Shown here: positions 21,706-33,870 of the stretch, one piece after another
How the letters are laid out: every line of letters starts with the position of its first letter
Numbering within the stretch: the first letter of the stretch is position 1
Assembly (NCBI GenBank): GCA_022818135.1
Contig: JAFMSR010000009.1
Coordinates: forward strand, 23,899,061-23,963,060
Origin: Saxidomus purpurata
Lineage: Eukaryota; Mollusca; Bivalvia; Venerida; Veneridae
Length of the DNA: 64,000 nt
Reading direction: 5' to 3'
Made by a program: the position numbers and the translations under genes
Notes under the pieces: model-generated
Told to the model about the DNA's origin: nothing
Seen by the model: the letters and a program-made list of their open reading frames with translations, nothing else
The model's database searches: none

Positions 21706-24700
21706 ATGTGGAAGCACATTTCTTGCATCTTACTACGTTCTCAACACAGTTCCCAGCAACTGCTTGTGAACCATGCCTGCCGGAATACCCATAAAATACA
21801 GGCTATTATGGTGATGAAGAAGATACATAGAAATTTTCATAAATACAGGAAAATGGAACAGGTTACTGGGAAGGGTTACTGTAGAAGAAAAGTGTTTTCT
21901 AACATCGTGTTTCATACAAAAATCAACTCATTTGTTCACTGTGGAAAAAGGCAACCATATAACGATGTTAACTGTAGGTTTTATTCTAGTATGAAAGATG
22001 ATGACATGGTAAAATCTTGGTTAAATGAAATTAAAGAGGACTTTGAAAAAGATAGCAAGGTGGTTGTCGAAAAGAAGAATGAAAGAAATGAAAGTTCAAA
22101 TGAAAGTAGTAGCAGTGATGACAGTGACTCGGACACAGAAGGTGTCAGGAAAACCAATACTGATGATTTACATAATGATTTAGAAAACAACTTAGATAAA
22201 TTAGAAAAATTGGGATTCACTACAGAAGAAATTATTGATTTACTGAAAAATGCTAAAAAATTGGACGAAAATGTAATGGATGATGAATATGAACTATCAG
22301 ATTCTGAAAGTCAGGAGAATGAACAGTCAAAGGAGTCAGGTGAAGTCGTAAATACTGCTACTGACACTGCTAATGGTACTAAGAAGGGTGATAGTCAGAT
22401 TGGAGAAGGAGAAAGTGATGCAAATAAAATGGAAAAAGAAGAATGGGCAGTGGTAAAAATGAAACCTGATGAAAAAACAGACTGGTCTGTTGTAGAAATT
22501 GAAGACTTTGTAAACTTTGCCGAAGCTGAGCCAGATATTGCTGAAGCCTGGGAACCGCCAGTGGAATTTAAACGTAAAGATGTTTATAAGATATAAATAT
22601 ATATACAAATTTCAGCCCATGTAAAAGCATGATCAATTGTAATATCTTAAGTTAGGTTTAATTTCATACATAATTATATTTCTTACATTGTGTAAAGAGA
22701 CACTCCCTAAAATTGTTGTCAAATTAGAACTAGATGGCCCTATATCGCTCACCTGAGACCTACTTATGACAATGTGTGTTCAAACATATGTATTTGACCC
22801 CGTGACCTAGTTTTGACCCCAGATGAGCCATATTCAAACTCGATCTAGATTGTATCAAGATAATCATTCTGACGAAGTTTTATGAAGATTCAATGAAAAA
22901 TTCAACCTCTGTTACATACACAAGGGCTTTCTATTATTTGACCCCATGACCTAGTTTTTTACCTAGATGACCTATATGCAAATTTGATATAGAATTCATC
23001 AAGATAGTCATTCTGGCCAAGTTTCATGCACAAGGCTTTTTTCTATTTGACCCCGTGACCTAGATTTTGACGATCCAGATGATCCATATTCTATCTCAAC
23101 CTAGATTTTATCTAGGTAGTCATTGTAACCAAGTTTCATGAAGATCAAATGAAAAAACAACCACTATTGCATACACTAGGTTTTTCTATGATTTGACCCT
23201 GTGACCTAGTTTTTGACCCCAGGTGACTTATATTCGAACTCGACCTAGATTTCATCAGAGCAGTCATCCTGACCAAGTTTCATGAAGATCCAGTGAAAAA
23301 TGCAGCCTCTATTGCATACACTAGGTTAAGTGACTGTGAACAGACACCAGGCGATCACAATAACTCACCTTGAGCACTTTGTGCTCAGGTGAGCTAATAA
23401 AAAATAGAATGTTTACAAGTATTATTACTTTACCTAAAAGTTTAAGCTATACATTCCTATCAATATCAGTAAAGTAAGCTCTTTAAAGTACATTGCAGTA
23501 CGGTAAAACATTCAATAATCTATTAACAGTTGTTGTTGTGCAAGTGATTTATTATAGATGTGACAGTGTGCTAAAATGAGGCACTTTACGCTATATCATG
23601 TATATGTTGTTTTTTAAAATTGTATTTATTTATCACTTTACAGTCGTTGAACACATTATTTATGTTTGGTGAATATAATCTGCTAGGTTTACAGTCCATT
23701 GAACACATTATAACCTATAACTGCTGATATTGTTAACTTAATTTATTGTTTCTAGCACTACAAATTATCTCTAGCATTACTTACTGTTGTTGGCATTACT
23801 TACTGTTGTTGGCATTACCAACATGACCAATGAATTTATCTCTGTCATACATTTTAGGTGGAAAGACTGGCGTGTATGATATAGAAGATTTGGTAAAAGT
23901 GTTGAGGCACGCTAATGCACAGGATGTTATAACTATACGAATCCCACCAGAGCTTGACTTCGCCGACTTCATGGTCGTTGCTAGCGGGAAGTCTCTGAGA
24001 CATATACAGGCTATTACCAGTGATGTAACCTGGATTGTAAGTAGACATATGAAAGTTACGTACCTCCGGGGCGGATTGAGAAGCTTGGGAGGCCTAGCTA
24101 TGGTCGGTTACGATTATGGGGTTTGAAGTCTGTTTCAACAATAATTCCGTTATTTGCAGGCAGGCAGTTTACCCAACCAGCTTTCCTGGGGAAGGACTAG
24201 TACTAGACTTTATCCTTAAAACCCTGCATAGAGACGTGATAAGTTGTAGGGCTTGAACCCACAACCGTCAGTCAAGTGGGAGGCTTAGCTACTTGAATTC
24301 AGCGACCTTAACCACTTGATTACGGAGGAGGTTTGGAGGTCTAGCACATAATCTCTTTACTAACTCCGTTACTTGGCAGTGATATTCAGTAAAAAAATAA
24401 ATGCTCTCTGAGGCTATAAAGAAGAAGAAATTTGTGTGTATACATACATACATTTGGCACGTACATGTACAGAAGAATATACGGTGCGAAAGTTGATTGT
24501 AAATTCAACAGATTTCATTTAAAAATAAACTGGGTTGTGCTCACTGCAGCTCTCTGTCTCTTCTCTCTCTCTTGCATAGTTATTTTTAAAGCATTTTACT
24601 TTTCATTTAAGTTAATTTGTCAGATACAAAATGTGTTAAAAGTTAAGTTACAATACAAAAAGTTATAGCGAATGAGAATTTCATTGAGAATGGCTTTTAA

Positions 24701-25984
24701 CTGCAGAATTTGATCAAAGCAAGGCCAATCTAGGCAGAAGACTCCATGAATATATGAAATATGGAATGATAGCAAAATTGTTAATTGAACACATAGCACA
24801 AACCACTGTTTATCACCTTTTGTATAACATGTGATACATGTATAACAGTAGTTTGTGTGCAAGATTTGTTGAATTCTATATGTTTTGTTTCAGTATAAAA
24901 AGAAGAAGCATAAATCTGACAGAATGTTTCGTGTGGAGGGAGAGAAGTCTGACTGGTATGCTATGGATTTAGGTAAGGCGTTCTCTGCAATCATTTCTAT
25001 GTCCCTTTGAGTCAGACACATACCAGTAGTATAAATACTGTTGGTTTCATCTAGATATTGGTTTGACCATAGTTTAAATTGTGTTTCCCAGCCGTAACTT
25101 AGTAACCATTATAATGGGCTAGCCTATCAATTGATGTAACTATTTAAAGAGTAAATAATCCCTTAAAAAGGCCAAACACTGCGTCAACTAACAACAAGAC
25201 TCACAGAAAATTAACTCACAGAAGAATCAGTGAATCACCAAGTCCTGACAAATGGCACACGCTGCAGCCATGTTACCAGGCTACCAGCTATACAAAGGCA
25301 AATGTTTTTTGCCCCAAGTCCAACAAGTAAAGAACACACAATACTGTATAATGTGCCACAGAGCCTATTCAAGCTCTAATTTCTCAGAATTTAACATTTG
25401 GTTAACCGTATTTCAGTTATTATTTACAGGTAGGCAGTTTACATATCCATTGTTCCTTGGAAAAACCAGTAATAAAACCTTATCCTTTTGTCAGAAACTG
25501 GCAACTTCCTCAAATAAAGAGACATGGTTGGTAGCAGGGCTCAAACACATGACCCTCAATGAGAGGTTACATTGATTTCAATTAGTAACTCTAACTACTC
25601 CACCTTGGAAGCATTTGAGTACCTTTAGCTCTGAAATCCTAGAGCTTCTTTCATGTACTACATGATGTAGGTAGATGCTTTTATCTTGGCAATGTTTGGT
25701 ATAGTGTGTAACAGAAATTTGAAAAGAAATGAAAAACAAAAGGAGGAGACATATTTAAAGTAAACAAAATTTCTTGAAATAATTGTATTTCAGGCAACAT
25801 AGTGCTTCATATTTTCATGCCAGCTACAAGAGAGTTATATGACTTAGAAACACTGTGGACAGTTGGGACAAAGTTTGATCCACTGAGTGCGGAAGAACCA
25901 AGTGATCCTTATGTATTCTCTGTGGATGATCTCCCTTGGCTGAAAGAGCTGGAACAAGCATCGGGGGACTCAGATCAGTCATAG
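21706..25984 (+). CDS. MALSU1: Mitochondrial ribosome-silencing factor MALSU1 (RsfS/Iojap), 4 coding exons
   Basis: MALSU1 binds uL14 of the mitochondrial large ribosomal subunit and helps its assembly by keeping subunits from joining early. Coding exons: 21706-22573 (ends AAAC|GTAAAG, phase 1), 23858-24036 (ATT|GTAAGT, phase 0), 24894-24972 (TTAG|GTAAGG, phase 1) and 25794-25984 (stop TAG). All phases agree, giving 438 residues. The start chosen is ATG 21706 (MWKHISCILLRSQHSS), a basic, serine-rich mitochondrial presequence, because the frame further upstream crosses a splice acceptor. Residues from about 290 to 410 form the RsfS domain: YDIEDLVKVLRHANAQDV, PPELDFADFMVVASGKS, RHIQAI, then EGEKSDWYAMDLGNIVLHIF and TRELYDLETLWT. 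Residues about 100-280 are a very acidic, low-complexity linker, making the protein nearly twice the length of human MALSU1 (234 residues). The exon 1 donor is inferred from phase; without splicing the frame would stop at 22596. Confidence 0.93.
22733..23396. mobile_element. Dispersed repeat with short inverted ends, in MALSU1 intron 1
   Basis: Begins 'agatggccctatatcgctca' 'cctgag' and ends 'ctcaggtgagctaata', so the ends form CTCACCTGAG/CTCAGGTGAG inverted repeats. The interior has repeated units 'tttgaccc.gtgacctagtttttgac' and 'accaagtttcatgaagat'. It belongs to the same broad bivalve group as 20543-21190 and 29578-30125. Confidence 0.7.
24155..24335 (-). mobile_element. tRNA-headed SINE, family C
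   Basis: Minus orientation in MALSU1 intron 2. Left end 'gcaggcaggcagtttaccca' (complement of the family tail), then 'aaggactagtactagac', then the head with 'ggcttgaacccacaacc' and 'accttaaccacttgattacg'. Fellow copies: 25422-25612, 57848-58085. Confidence 0.65.
25422..25612 (-). mobile_element. tRNA-headed SINE, family C
   Basis: Minus orientation in MALSU1 intron 3: 'acaggtaggcagtttacata', 'ccttggaaaaaccagtaata', then head 'gggctcaaacacatgaccct' and 'actctaactactccaccttg'. Confidence 0.6.
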
Positions 25985-27040
25985 AGACAAGCTTCTAATG
26001 ACCTAGGGAATATGATTTTATTTCAAAGTTAAGAAGAAACGTTGTGGTCCATTGACTTTTAAGTTGAATCAACTAGTCAAATTCACTACTTTTGCAAATT
26101 CTATATTTCTAATGCAAGGCAGATAATTATACAAGTTGTGTTTTATTAGAAGCTCTCAAAGAGTGGTGTTAGGAATTTTTTTGAAATTTGAAGACTTGCC
26201 AGCAATGTATTTTGAGTTATAAATTTTAGTTTAATTGTGACTCTTTATGCAACAGAGTCGACAGTTCATGACAGAGGAAAGAAGGCTTGTACTGGTTGAT
26301 CCTTCCTAGGTAGGATGGTAAGCTGTCTGCCTGAAAAAATAACTGAAATACTGTTGAAATGGGCAGTAAACCCAAAGAAAAAGTACATAGAATGGCAACA
26401 GAAATAATTTATGAAACTATCAACAATTTTCCTGCTTAAAAGCTACAAAAGTTTGAATGTTCCTATGCCAAAAACAGTAGCTATTACAGCTAACAGGTTT
26501 ACTGAAGTACTGAAATCCAAATTGGTTCAAGCTGGAATGACAACAGCATCCCATGGCGGATCCATTCCAGGAAATACTTGATCAGACTTTAAACCTTCTG
26601 CCACTGGAAAAGTCAGCTGTGGGTAGCTGGAACAAGCTGTGGGAATGCATTGTCAGAATGAACTCACTTCCTATAATATATTTTTACAGTTGAAAGAAAA
26701 AATAACTTCACAAGTGAAAAATAGTTTATTGCTTTAGTTTAGTAAGTCATGTGGATGATAAGCGGTATACATTTGTATATCATTTCATTTAAGCATCGCC
26801 TGACATGTTTAATTTTCTTTAATACAGAAATACCTGAATGTTTCAGTGTACAAAATACAGTTGTAAAACAACTTAGAGGGTATAAAGGTTTGTGACAAGC
26901 TTTTTGCAGTCTACTGCAACAAATATGTTATTATGCTATAAATACAATCAGATAAAATAAAGAATATTGAATATACTTATGTTTTACAGCTCTTGAACTG
27001 AAAGCTAAGCTTTCTGTTTTCAAGAAAAGAGATATGAGGT
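25985..27040. other. MALSU1 3' UTR and space between convergent genes
   Basis: About 1 kb between the MALSU1 stop and the Ly6 stop on the other strand. It contains a SINE family-C tail fragment at 26280-26390 ('ctgtctgcctgaaaaaataa', 'ctgaaatactgttgaaatgg') and poly(A) signals for both genes. No other gene seen. Confidence 0.6.
26956..26961 (+). terminator. Candidate MALSU1 poly(A) signal
   Basis: AATAAA on the plus strand about 970 bases after the MALSU1 stop and 80 bases before the opposing gene's stop. The most likely 3' end, unless an unseen variant signal acts earlier. Confidence 0.4.
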
Positions 27041-27046
27041 TTTATT
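27041..27046 (-). terminator. Poly(A) hexamer overlapping the Ly6 stop codon
   Basis: Minus-strand AATAAA includes the TAA stop codon at 27042-27044. A second AATAAA lies at 26725-26730. If the first is used, the 3' UTR would be only about 15-30 bases. Confidence 0.4.
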
Positions 27047-30000
27047 TATATAGTTTTTCAGCTGTAAAATATAGAGTAACAGCAATGAGGAAACTGTGAA
27101 GAGTATTTAAACCAGAGCTTCCATTTCCTTGACATCCAGTGCTGTTTCCATTTCCATCACAATTTCCATTGTTGCCAGCACTATTTCCATTTCCCCAATT
27201 TTGTGCTTGGTTATTTCCCCAGTCTTTCCAGTTTCCCCCACTATTTGCATTTTGTGAATTTCCATTTCCCCAGTTGCCCCAGCCAGCACTGTTTCCATTC
27301 ATTCCATTGTTGTTTCCCCATCCAGCAGTGCCAATATTTCCATCGTTTCCACCACTGGCATTTGAATTATTGATCCCTGCATCGTTGCACCTGTCTCCAC
27401 TACAAACACACACTTTCTCACCAAAAGAGTTTGTACAGCCTGGTGAAACTGCCTGTGTGCCACTCCAACACATGTGAGAAACTATAAAATAATAGAATAA
27501 GTATTTTCAGTATCCAGTCTACGTAATTATTTGTGTATATTTTACAACTGTACAACTTGTGTACAAGACTTAGTGCTGGCTGAACTATAAAAATTGAACA
27601 GAATTTTTTCGGCCATAGTGTCTCAGATGAGTTCAGTTATGGACTGAACCAGACTAGTATATGGATATTTACTACTCCTGCTTGATAGAATTGATGTAGA
27701 TGTATGAATTTTTATCCATTTTTAGTTTGCAAACACTTCAGTGAAGCAACCTATCAACAATTAAACTTGTTTTTTTTTCAAGTTCTCAACATATCCTGTA
27801 CTTAAATGGCACTTTGAAAAAAGTACAATAATTAACACTCAAAAGTCCTTAAAATCGCATAATGTTTTCTCACTTCATTATACATATCCATTAGTACTTG
27901 TGAAGTTTAATCTATGTACACAAATGTAACATACAGTCTTGAAAATTGAAAATAATTATAGTACCCATGCCATTCAATGCAGTCCTTGTCTGGCACATGT
28001 TAGATGGACAGGTGACCAGGCTGCAGGAAGCGTAATTTGTAGAGTCACATTGAAAGCACTGCCCACAACTGACCCCTAAAATGAACAAGCACTATTTGTT
28101 TGTGTATTCTGGGGCAAATTGTATGAAACAGATTACAGCATACAGTTACAATGAAGTACCATACATAAAGGAAAAGGCCAGACACATACTGTAGTTTTAC
28201 CGATTTATTCTCTTTATACCCCCAAAACGAAGTTTGGGGGGGTATATAGGAGTCAACCGGTGGTTGGTCGGTCGGTCAGGCGGTCTGTTGCATTTTCCTT
28301 GTCCGGAGCATAACTTGAAAACTACCAGTTGGAATTCAATACAACTCTATACAATGGTCAAGCAAATTGAGAGGATGCAGTGCACAAGAACCATAACTCC
28401 ATCTTGACTCATTACAGAGTAATTGCCCTTTGTTACTTTTCTTTGTCCGGAGAATAACTTGAAAACTACTGGTTGGAATTCAAAACAACTTCATACAATG
28501 ATCCAGCACAATAAGAGGAAGTGCAGTGCAGAAGAACCATAACTCCATCTTGACTCATTACAGAGTTATTGGCCTTTGATACATTCCCTTGTCCGGAGCA
28601 TAACTTGAAAACTACTAGTTGGAATTCAATACAACTTCATACAATGGTCAAGTACATTGAGAGGAAGTGCAGTGCACAGGAACCATAACTCTTTCTTGAG
28701 TATTTACAGAGTTATTGCCCTTTGTTACTTTTCCTTGTCTGGAGCATAACTTGAAAACTACTGGTTGGAATTCAATACAACTTCATACAATGGTCAAGTA
28801 CATTGAGAGGAAGTGCAGTGCACAGGAACCATAACTCTAACTTGACTCATTACAGAGTAATTGCCCTTTGTTACTTTCCCTTGTCCGGAGCATTACTAGA
28901 AAACTACCAGTTGGAATTCAATACAACTTCATACAATGGTCTAGCACAATGAGAGGAAATGCAGTGTACAAGAACCATAACTCTATCTTGGGTATTTACA
29001 GAGTTATTGCCCATTTTTACTTTTCCTTGTCGCAAAGCATAACTTGAAAACTACTGGTTGGAATGCAATACAACTTCATACAATGGTCCAGCACAATGAG
29101 AGGAAGTGCAGTGCACAAGAACCATAACTCCATCTTGACTCATTGCAGAGTTATTGCCCTTTGTTACATTTCCTTGTCCGGAGCATAACTAGAAAAATAC
29201 AAGTTGGAATTCAATACAACTTCATACAATAGTCAAGTACATTGAGAGGAAGTGCAGTGCACAGGAACCATAACTCTTTCTTGACTCATTACAGAGTTAT
29301 TGCCCTTTGTTACTTTTCCTTGTCTGGAGCATTACTAGAAAACTACCAGTTGGAATTCAATACAACTTCATACAATGGTCCAGCACAATGAGAGTAAGCG
29401 CAGTGCACAGGAACCATAACTCTATCTTGACTAATTACAGAGTTATTGCCAAGAACAATATCTCTATTTTAGGTTTTTTTTGCAAGGTATTCTGTTTCTA
29501 AGAACTTCCTCAGTTTATAAAGCAGTCTTTTGGGGGTATTAATCCCATTTAGTGATAGCTCTAGTTTCTATACCGTTTTAGCTCACTTGGCACAAAGTGC
29601 CAGAGTGAGCTATTAGGATCGCATTCCGTCCGCCTGTCCGTCCACCATTTCCTTCAAATGACATCTCTGAAACCACTGGGCCAATGTTGATGAAACTTTG
29701 CAGGGATGTACCTTGCATGAAGCTCTATCAAAATTGTTCAAAGAATTCCATTCCAAATCTTCTGCTCTGAAACCACAAGGCCTAGAGCTTAGATATATGG
29801 CATGTAGCATTGTCTAGTGGACCTCTAATGAGATTGTTCAAATTATGACCCCCGGGTCAAAATTGACGCTGCACGGGTGGTCACTTAGTTTTGCATAAGA
29901 TTATATAGGAAAAACTTTAAAAATCTTCTTCTTTGAAACCACAAGGTCTAGAACTTAGATATTTGGCATGTAGCATTGTCTAGCGTACTTCTCTGAAACC

Positions 30001-30475
30001 ACGAGGCACAAAATTGGCCTTTCCGGATGGGGGTGGGGGGGTATAACATTGTCTAGTGATCTAGTGATCTTCCACCAGGCAAGTGGACTTGTACCAAGGT
30101 GAGCGATATAGGGCACTCTTGTTTTGCATTGTTATCACCAGTTAGACTAAGTTACTGGACATTTATACTATAATGGCCATACTGTACAGTTTTAAGTTTG
30201 AGTTATTTAAGAATAGCTTCCCTTGATTAAGCGTTTTGAATTTTATCGAAACTTTTATGTCAAGGTTTTATTTTGGAGGCTGATATCACATGCTTCAATT
30301 TAAGACCCTGTCTATTGAAACCACTTCAAAAAATCCAACATTTGGCACCACAGATTTAAAGCGCCATATAGTACACATGCAAACTATCTTGAATTAATAT
30401 GTGATACTGAAATATAATTGTGAATTCCTTACCTTTTAGAAGTAAAGCAAACGCAACAGTCCCAAACAAAATCAT
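27042..30475 (-). CDS. Ly6/uPAR three-finger protein with Gly/Asn/Trp-rich tail, GPI-anchored
   Basis: Three exons with matching phases: 30433-30475 (ATG, donor AAAAG|GTAAGG), 27965-28075 (acceptor TTTTAG, donor ATGG|GTACTA) and 27042-27481 (acceptor TTTATAG), 197 residues. Residues 1-15 (MILFGTVAFALLLKG) are a signal peptide. Residues 16-86 form a Ly6 fold with cysteines at 18, 21, 24, 32, 37, 42, 56, 67, 76, 78 and 83, ending VCVCSGDRCND, the C..CN signature. Residues about 87-175 are low-complexity, rich in Gly, Asn, Ser and Trp (GWGNNNGMNGNSAGWGNWGN and similar), with two extra cysteines. The end (LNTLHSFLIAVTLYFTAEKLYK minus its last residues) is hydrophobic after a small-residue stretch, as in GPI signals. 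Ly6 proteins are extracellular and often act as ligands or modulators; the partner here is unknown. The exon plan (signal / finger 1-2 / finger 3 and tail) is usual for the family. The tail is unlike any Ly6 member I know. Confidence 0.85.
28213..29545. repeat. ~145-bp tandem repeat array in Ly6 intron 1
   Basis: Eight copies of a 145-146-bp unit, marked by 'cttgtccggagcataacttg' at 28297, 28442, 28587, 28731, 28879, 29024, 29171 and 29317. Each unit also has 'ttggaattcaatacaacttc' and 'gaaccataactc'. The array is bounded by 'accccc aaaacgaagtttgggg' type sequence at left (with 'ggtcggtcggtcagg') and 'ttttgggggtatta' at right, so it is probably the core of a mobile element with inverted ends. 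Confidence 0.8.
29578..30125 (+). mobile_element. Dispersed 'GTGAGCTATTAGGATCGC' element in Ly6 intron 1
   Basis: Starts 'gctcacttggcacaaagtgc' 'cagagtgagctattagg', includes 'ccgtccgcctgtccgtcc', two diverged units with 'tgaaaccacaagg.ctagaac', and ends 'aggtgagcgatatagggc'. Same family as 20543-21190, in the opposite orientation. Confidence 0.7.
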
Positions 30476-32984
30476 CTCTCTCACCTCTCCTGAATCTTTA
30501 AAATCAGGGTTTCAGAAAAACTGTTTATCGGACTACAACTGATATCTTAATTTATGATCAAATATGAGGCCAAGCATTTTTGTTATCACCTGTTTCAGAA
30601 GTGTGGGTAATCCAGCTTTTGTACTCCAGTGGTAGATCACATGATAATTTGAAAAGGTTCATATGAAAATTAAAATTGAACATCATTAGTTGCTAACCTC
30701 TTTTCAATGATATGGCTCACAAGTTGACAACTGGACAGTCAAATTTGGTGTTACTGATCTTATAATTTCGTTTTCAAATACATGTAGTGTCGAGTTGTAG
30801 GCTTTAAAATGGGCAAGACAAACTCGCCTGTCTACACCAGTACACCTTTTAGATTAAATTTAAAATGAATATTAAAACATATTACAGTAAAAACCCCACA
30901 ATGTGACCACCCAGCTAACGAGACTAATATATATATTATATAGAATATTCTGTATAATATAGAAATATTTTTTCAGAATAGAATTTTTCTCTTTATGTTT
31001 TAGCCGAACCAACAAACAATTCATTAAATGAAACTTCGCATTCCAAGCTTCCTCGAGTAGCGTTGTTTCCAGGTTCACAACATACTCCATCGTTCCAGTT
31101 AGCTATTTTTTCTCATCCCTGCAAGGTTTAAACGTTCGTTCCTTAGTCTATCTTCGTCAATCTTGGGCTAATGAACTTGATGTCCTACAGGGTTATATTT
31201 TAGCAGGGTTCACATTTTAGGATAGCATAAATTATTTGCGTATTCGCTGAAATTTTTTTAACGGGGTAATAGTTTGTTAGAGCAATGATATTCCAAGAAA
31301 ATATACATTTGCGTGTAGGTATTTCATTGCTCTCAAAGTCTGTGCAGGTTACCTGTCCATAGAGACACGTAGAAATATTAAAAAAGATTAAAGAAAATTC
31401 TACACCACATGTTTCTTAAGCTATAAATAGCTGCTCCGAGTCCCAGATGCCCTCTGAGTTCAAAGAAGTAGGACCATCACTAATGTATTCCTATTGAATA
31501 CAGGATAATGAAAATCTTTTTTTACTATCCTGGTAAAGAAAAACGAATTAGGCAAAATAAATTAGGAAACTTTATTTCTTGCTGTCAATAAGAGTAACTC
31601 AGTAGAACTTATTTCCTGCATGCTTGTAGAGATTTATTTTTGGCCTGACGATAAAACATGTACAATATGTTAAAAAATTCATGCATATAGTTTTGGTTTA
31701 ACTTAAATGACCAAATTTTACCAGGAATGGATTTCATAAGTAGTATATAAACAAACAGAAACATCATACATGCATGTAGAAAATTCAAATTTCATGTCTA
31801 AATAAAAACAAAAATTTATGTGAAACTCACAAAATTCAATTTTCTGCTACTCCAATACAATATATTTAAGTAGCATTATTTCTTAATAAGGATAAATTTA
31901 ATGTGTCTATTGTAAAGTTAACTGAAGAGAGTGACCCCAATTCTTCCTAAGAATATCTGAACTACAGACTACTTTAATATAGCCTAGCAACATAATTGAA
32001 TTGATTAAACATGTGTTAACAGGTCAGTTTCTAAAATTTGCCTTTTGGAAAAATTAAATACTTCACATACTAGGTAAGAACATCACTGTTATCTAACGCT
32101 CAGGTATAACCTAACAATTAAATTTCTATTTAGGAACTAAATGTTTCAACTTCGTTATGGCCATAAGGGTTATTATCAATCAAACTAAATCGTGGCATAT
32201 TACTGCATTTTGTTAGGAAAAATTATAATATTAACTAGAACATATTATCAACATGATATGGGGCCACTTACGTTTCCGTAATGGTCTATCTTTCCAAGGG
32301 AATCATCTTAGACTTTAGTCTGCTCTGTCCATCTAAGAAGTAATTCGTCTTCAGTGTTAAGTTGTTGATATCTCCACAATAACTAGTCCATAGTCCAGCT
32401 TCTTCCTACTGTTGCATGATTCCAGTTTTCTTCATATTAGAAGTATTTAGTGGAAATAAACAGAACAGAACAGAATAATAAAGAAGTAGCAATATCTATT
32501 CATGCTAAAGGATCTTTTGTTATTTACATGATGATAACATGGATAAGTGCCAACAATGTCTTTGGTACACCATTAATAGGTTTTGAAAGTGTCGACAGAC
32601 AACTCTCAAGAAGTTTTCTCACTTTGTCAAAGTAGTTTTTCACGGGAAGCTTTGACAAAGTCAACAGCCTTTGTTAATATATAATCACAATATGGCTCCA
32701 TAAGTTTCAGCAATTAACATGGTCATGTTAATATTGTACTAGCTGATTTCCTGCTAATAATAAAGCAGCTATTCTCTTACTAAGCAATGGTATACTTAAG
32801 TAAGACGCAATAAAAACATGACATTTATAAAGGAATAAACTTGGCTCATCAAATAAAATATATTCTAGATATACTGGGTTTGAAAGATATTTGGTATTAT
32901 ACTGAAAATTGTAATATACCATCTTGATAATATTAAAAACATACTTTAGTATGTAGTATTTAAAAAATATAATATGTAAAAATA

Positions 32985-33205
32985 ATCAGTGCAACCTAAC
33001 TCGAATTAGAATATCAGCACATAGTTTACGAGTAGAAACGGGCACGAACGATTATGTCAATTGTGTGATATTGACGACAAAGAAGACGAATATCATTTTA
33101 TTCTGAAATGCACTGTTTTCCGTGAGCTACGATCGCTACTTTTATGTAAGACCTAATATACATAAAGTTTTAGAAATACAAATGCATTTTACTTGGGTTA
33201 TGTAA
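32985..33205 (+). pseudogene. LINE 3' fragment (reverse-transcriptase C-terminal region)
   Basis: With frameshifts the plus strand reads TRIRISAHSLRVETG, then an acidic EDEYHFILKC stretch, FRELRSLL and FYVRPNIHKVLEIQ. This is the C-terminal pattern of invertebrate LINE polymerases (R.RI..H.L..E.G, C..C...EDE.HF...C). Only this end is present and it is broken. Confidence 0.55.
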
Positions 33206-33870
33206 ATATATCGGGCATTGTGCTCATGGGATATATATTTATATGCAGCTGTTTATGTCTTTCTACACTGAAAAATGGTTTATATATATATAAAGATTGG
33301 TTTGAATTTAACTTTTTCAACATTGCCTACGATGAAAAGAGTGATACGTTAACCAAATATGTACTAAGAGGAGCGACTCCGTCAAGCATGTTTGCTATAT
33401 TCTATTCTTGTGGTTAAACATCTTAGTTTACAACCTCTGCATAATTAATCTACAAAAAAAAGAAGTGAAACAAGAACTATGATCGGCGCGTTCCTGATAT
33501 ATAGAAGAGATGTGTAGCTTACTTACTTTTCATGTACTGGGTTTATAAGGTTTGAGCCGGGCGTCTACGGCCGATCCCAGCATTTTCACCATAATGCTGT
33601 TAAACTTGAATTTATTTGGTAGGTGGTGGAAAGCTGGATTTCATAGTAAAAAATCCTGTCAAGTTTAGTGTAATTCAATAAACGGCGACATAGATCTCGT
33701 AGGTCATTTTCCGTTACATCAACTTTATCAATTACGCTATAACCCGCACACTACGTCACGTGATCGTATTCACGAAACTCAAGGCAAATTGGATATATAT
33801 GTATTCTAAAACTTAACATTTATCATCTATATGTAAGTCGAATACAATGTACATGTATAATTATGGAATA

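Noticed and set aside
27107..27477. Open frames on both strands over the Ly6 tail (plus-strand Phe/Pro-rich frame, minus-strand Met/Glu-rich frame)
   Set aside because: Shadows of the Gly/Asn-repeat coding sequence; only the spliced minus frame has signal peptide, cysteines and matching splice phases.
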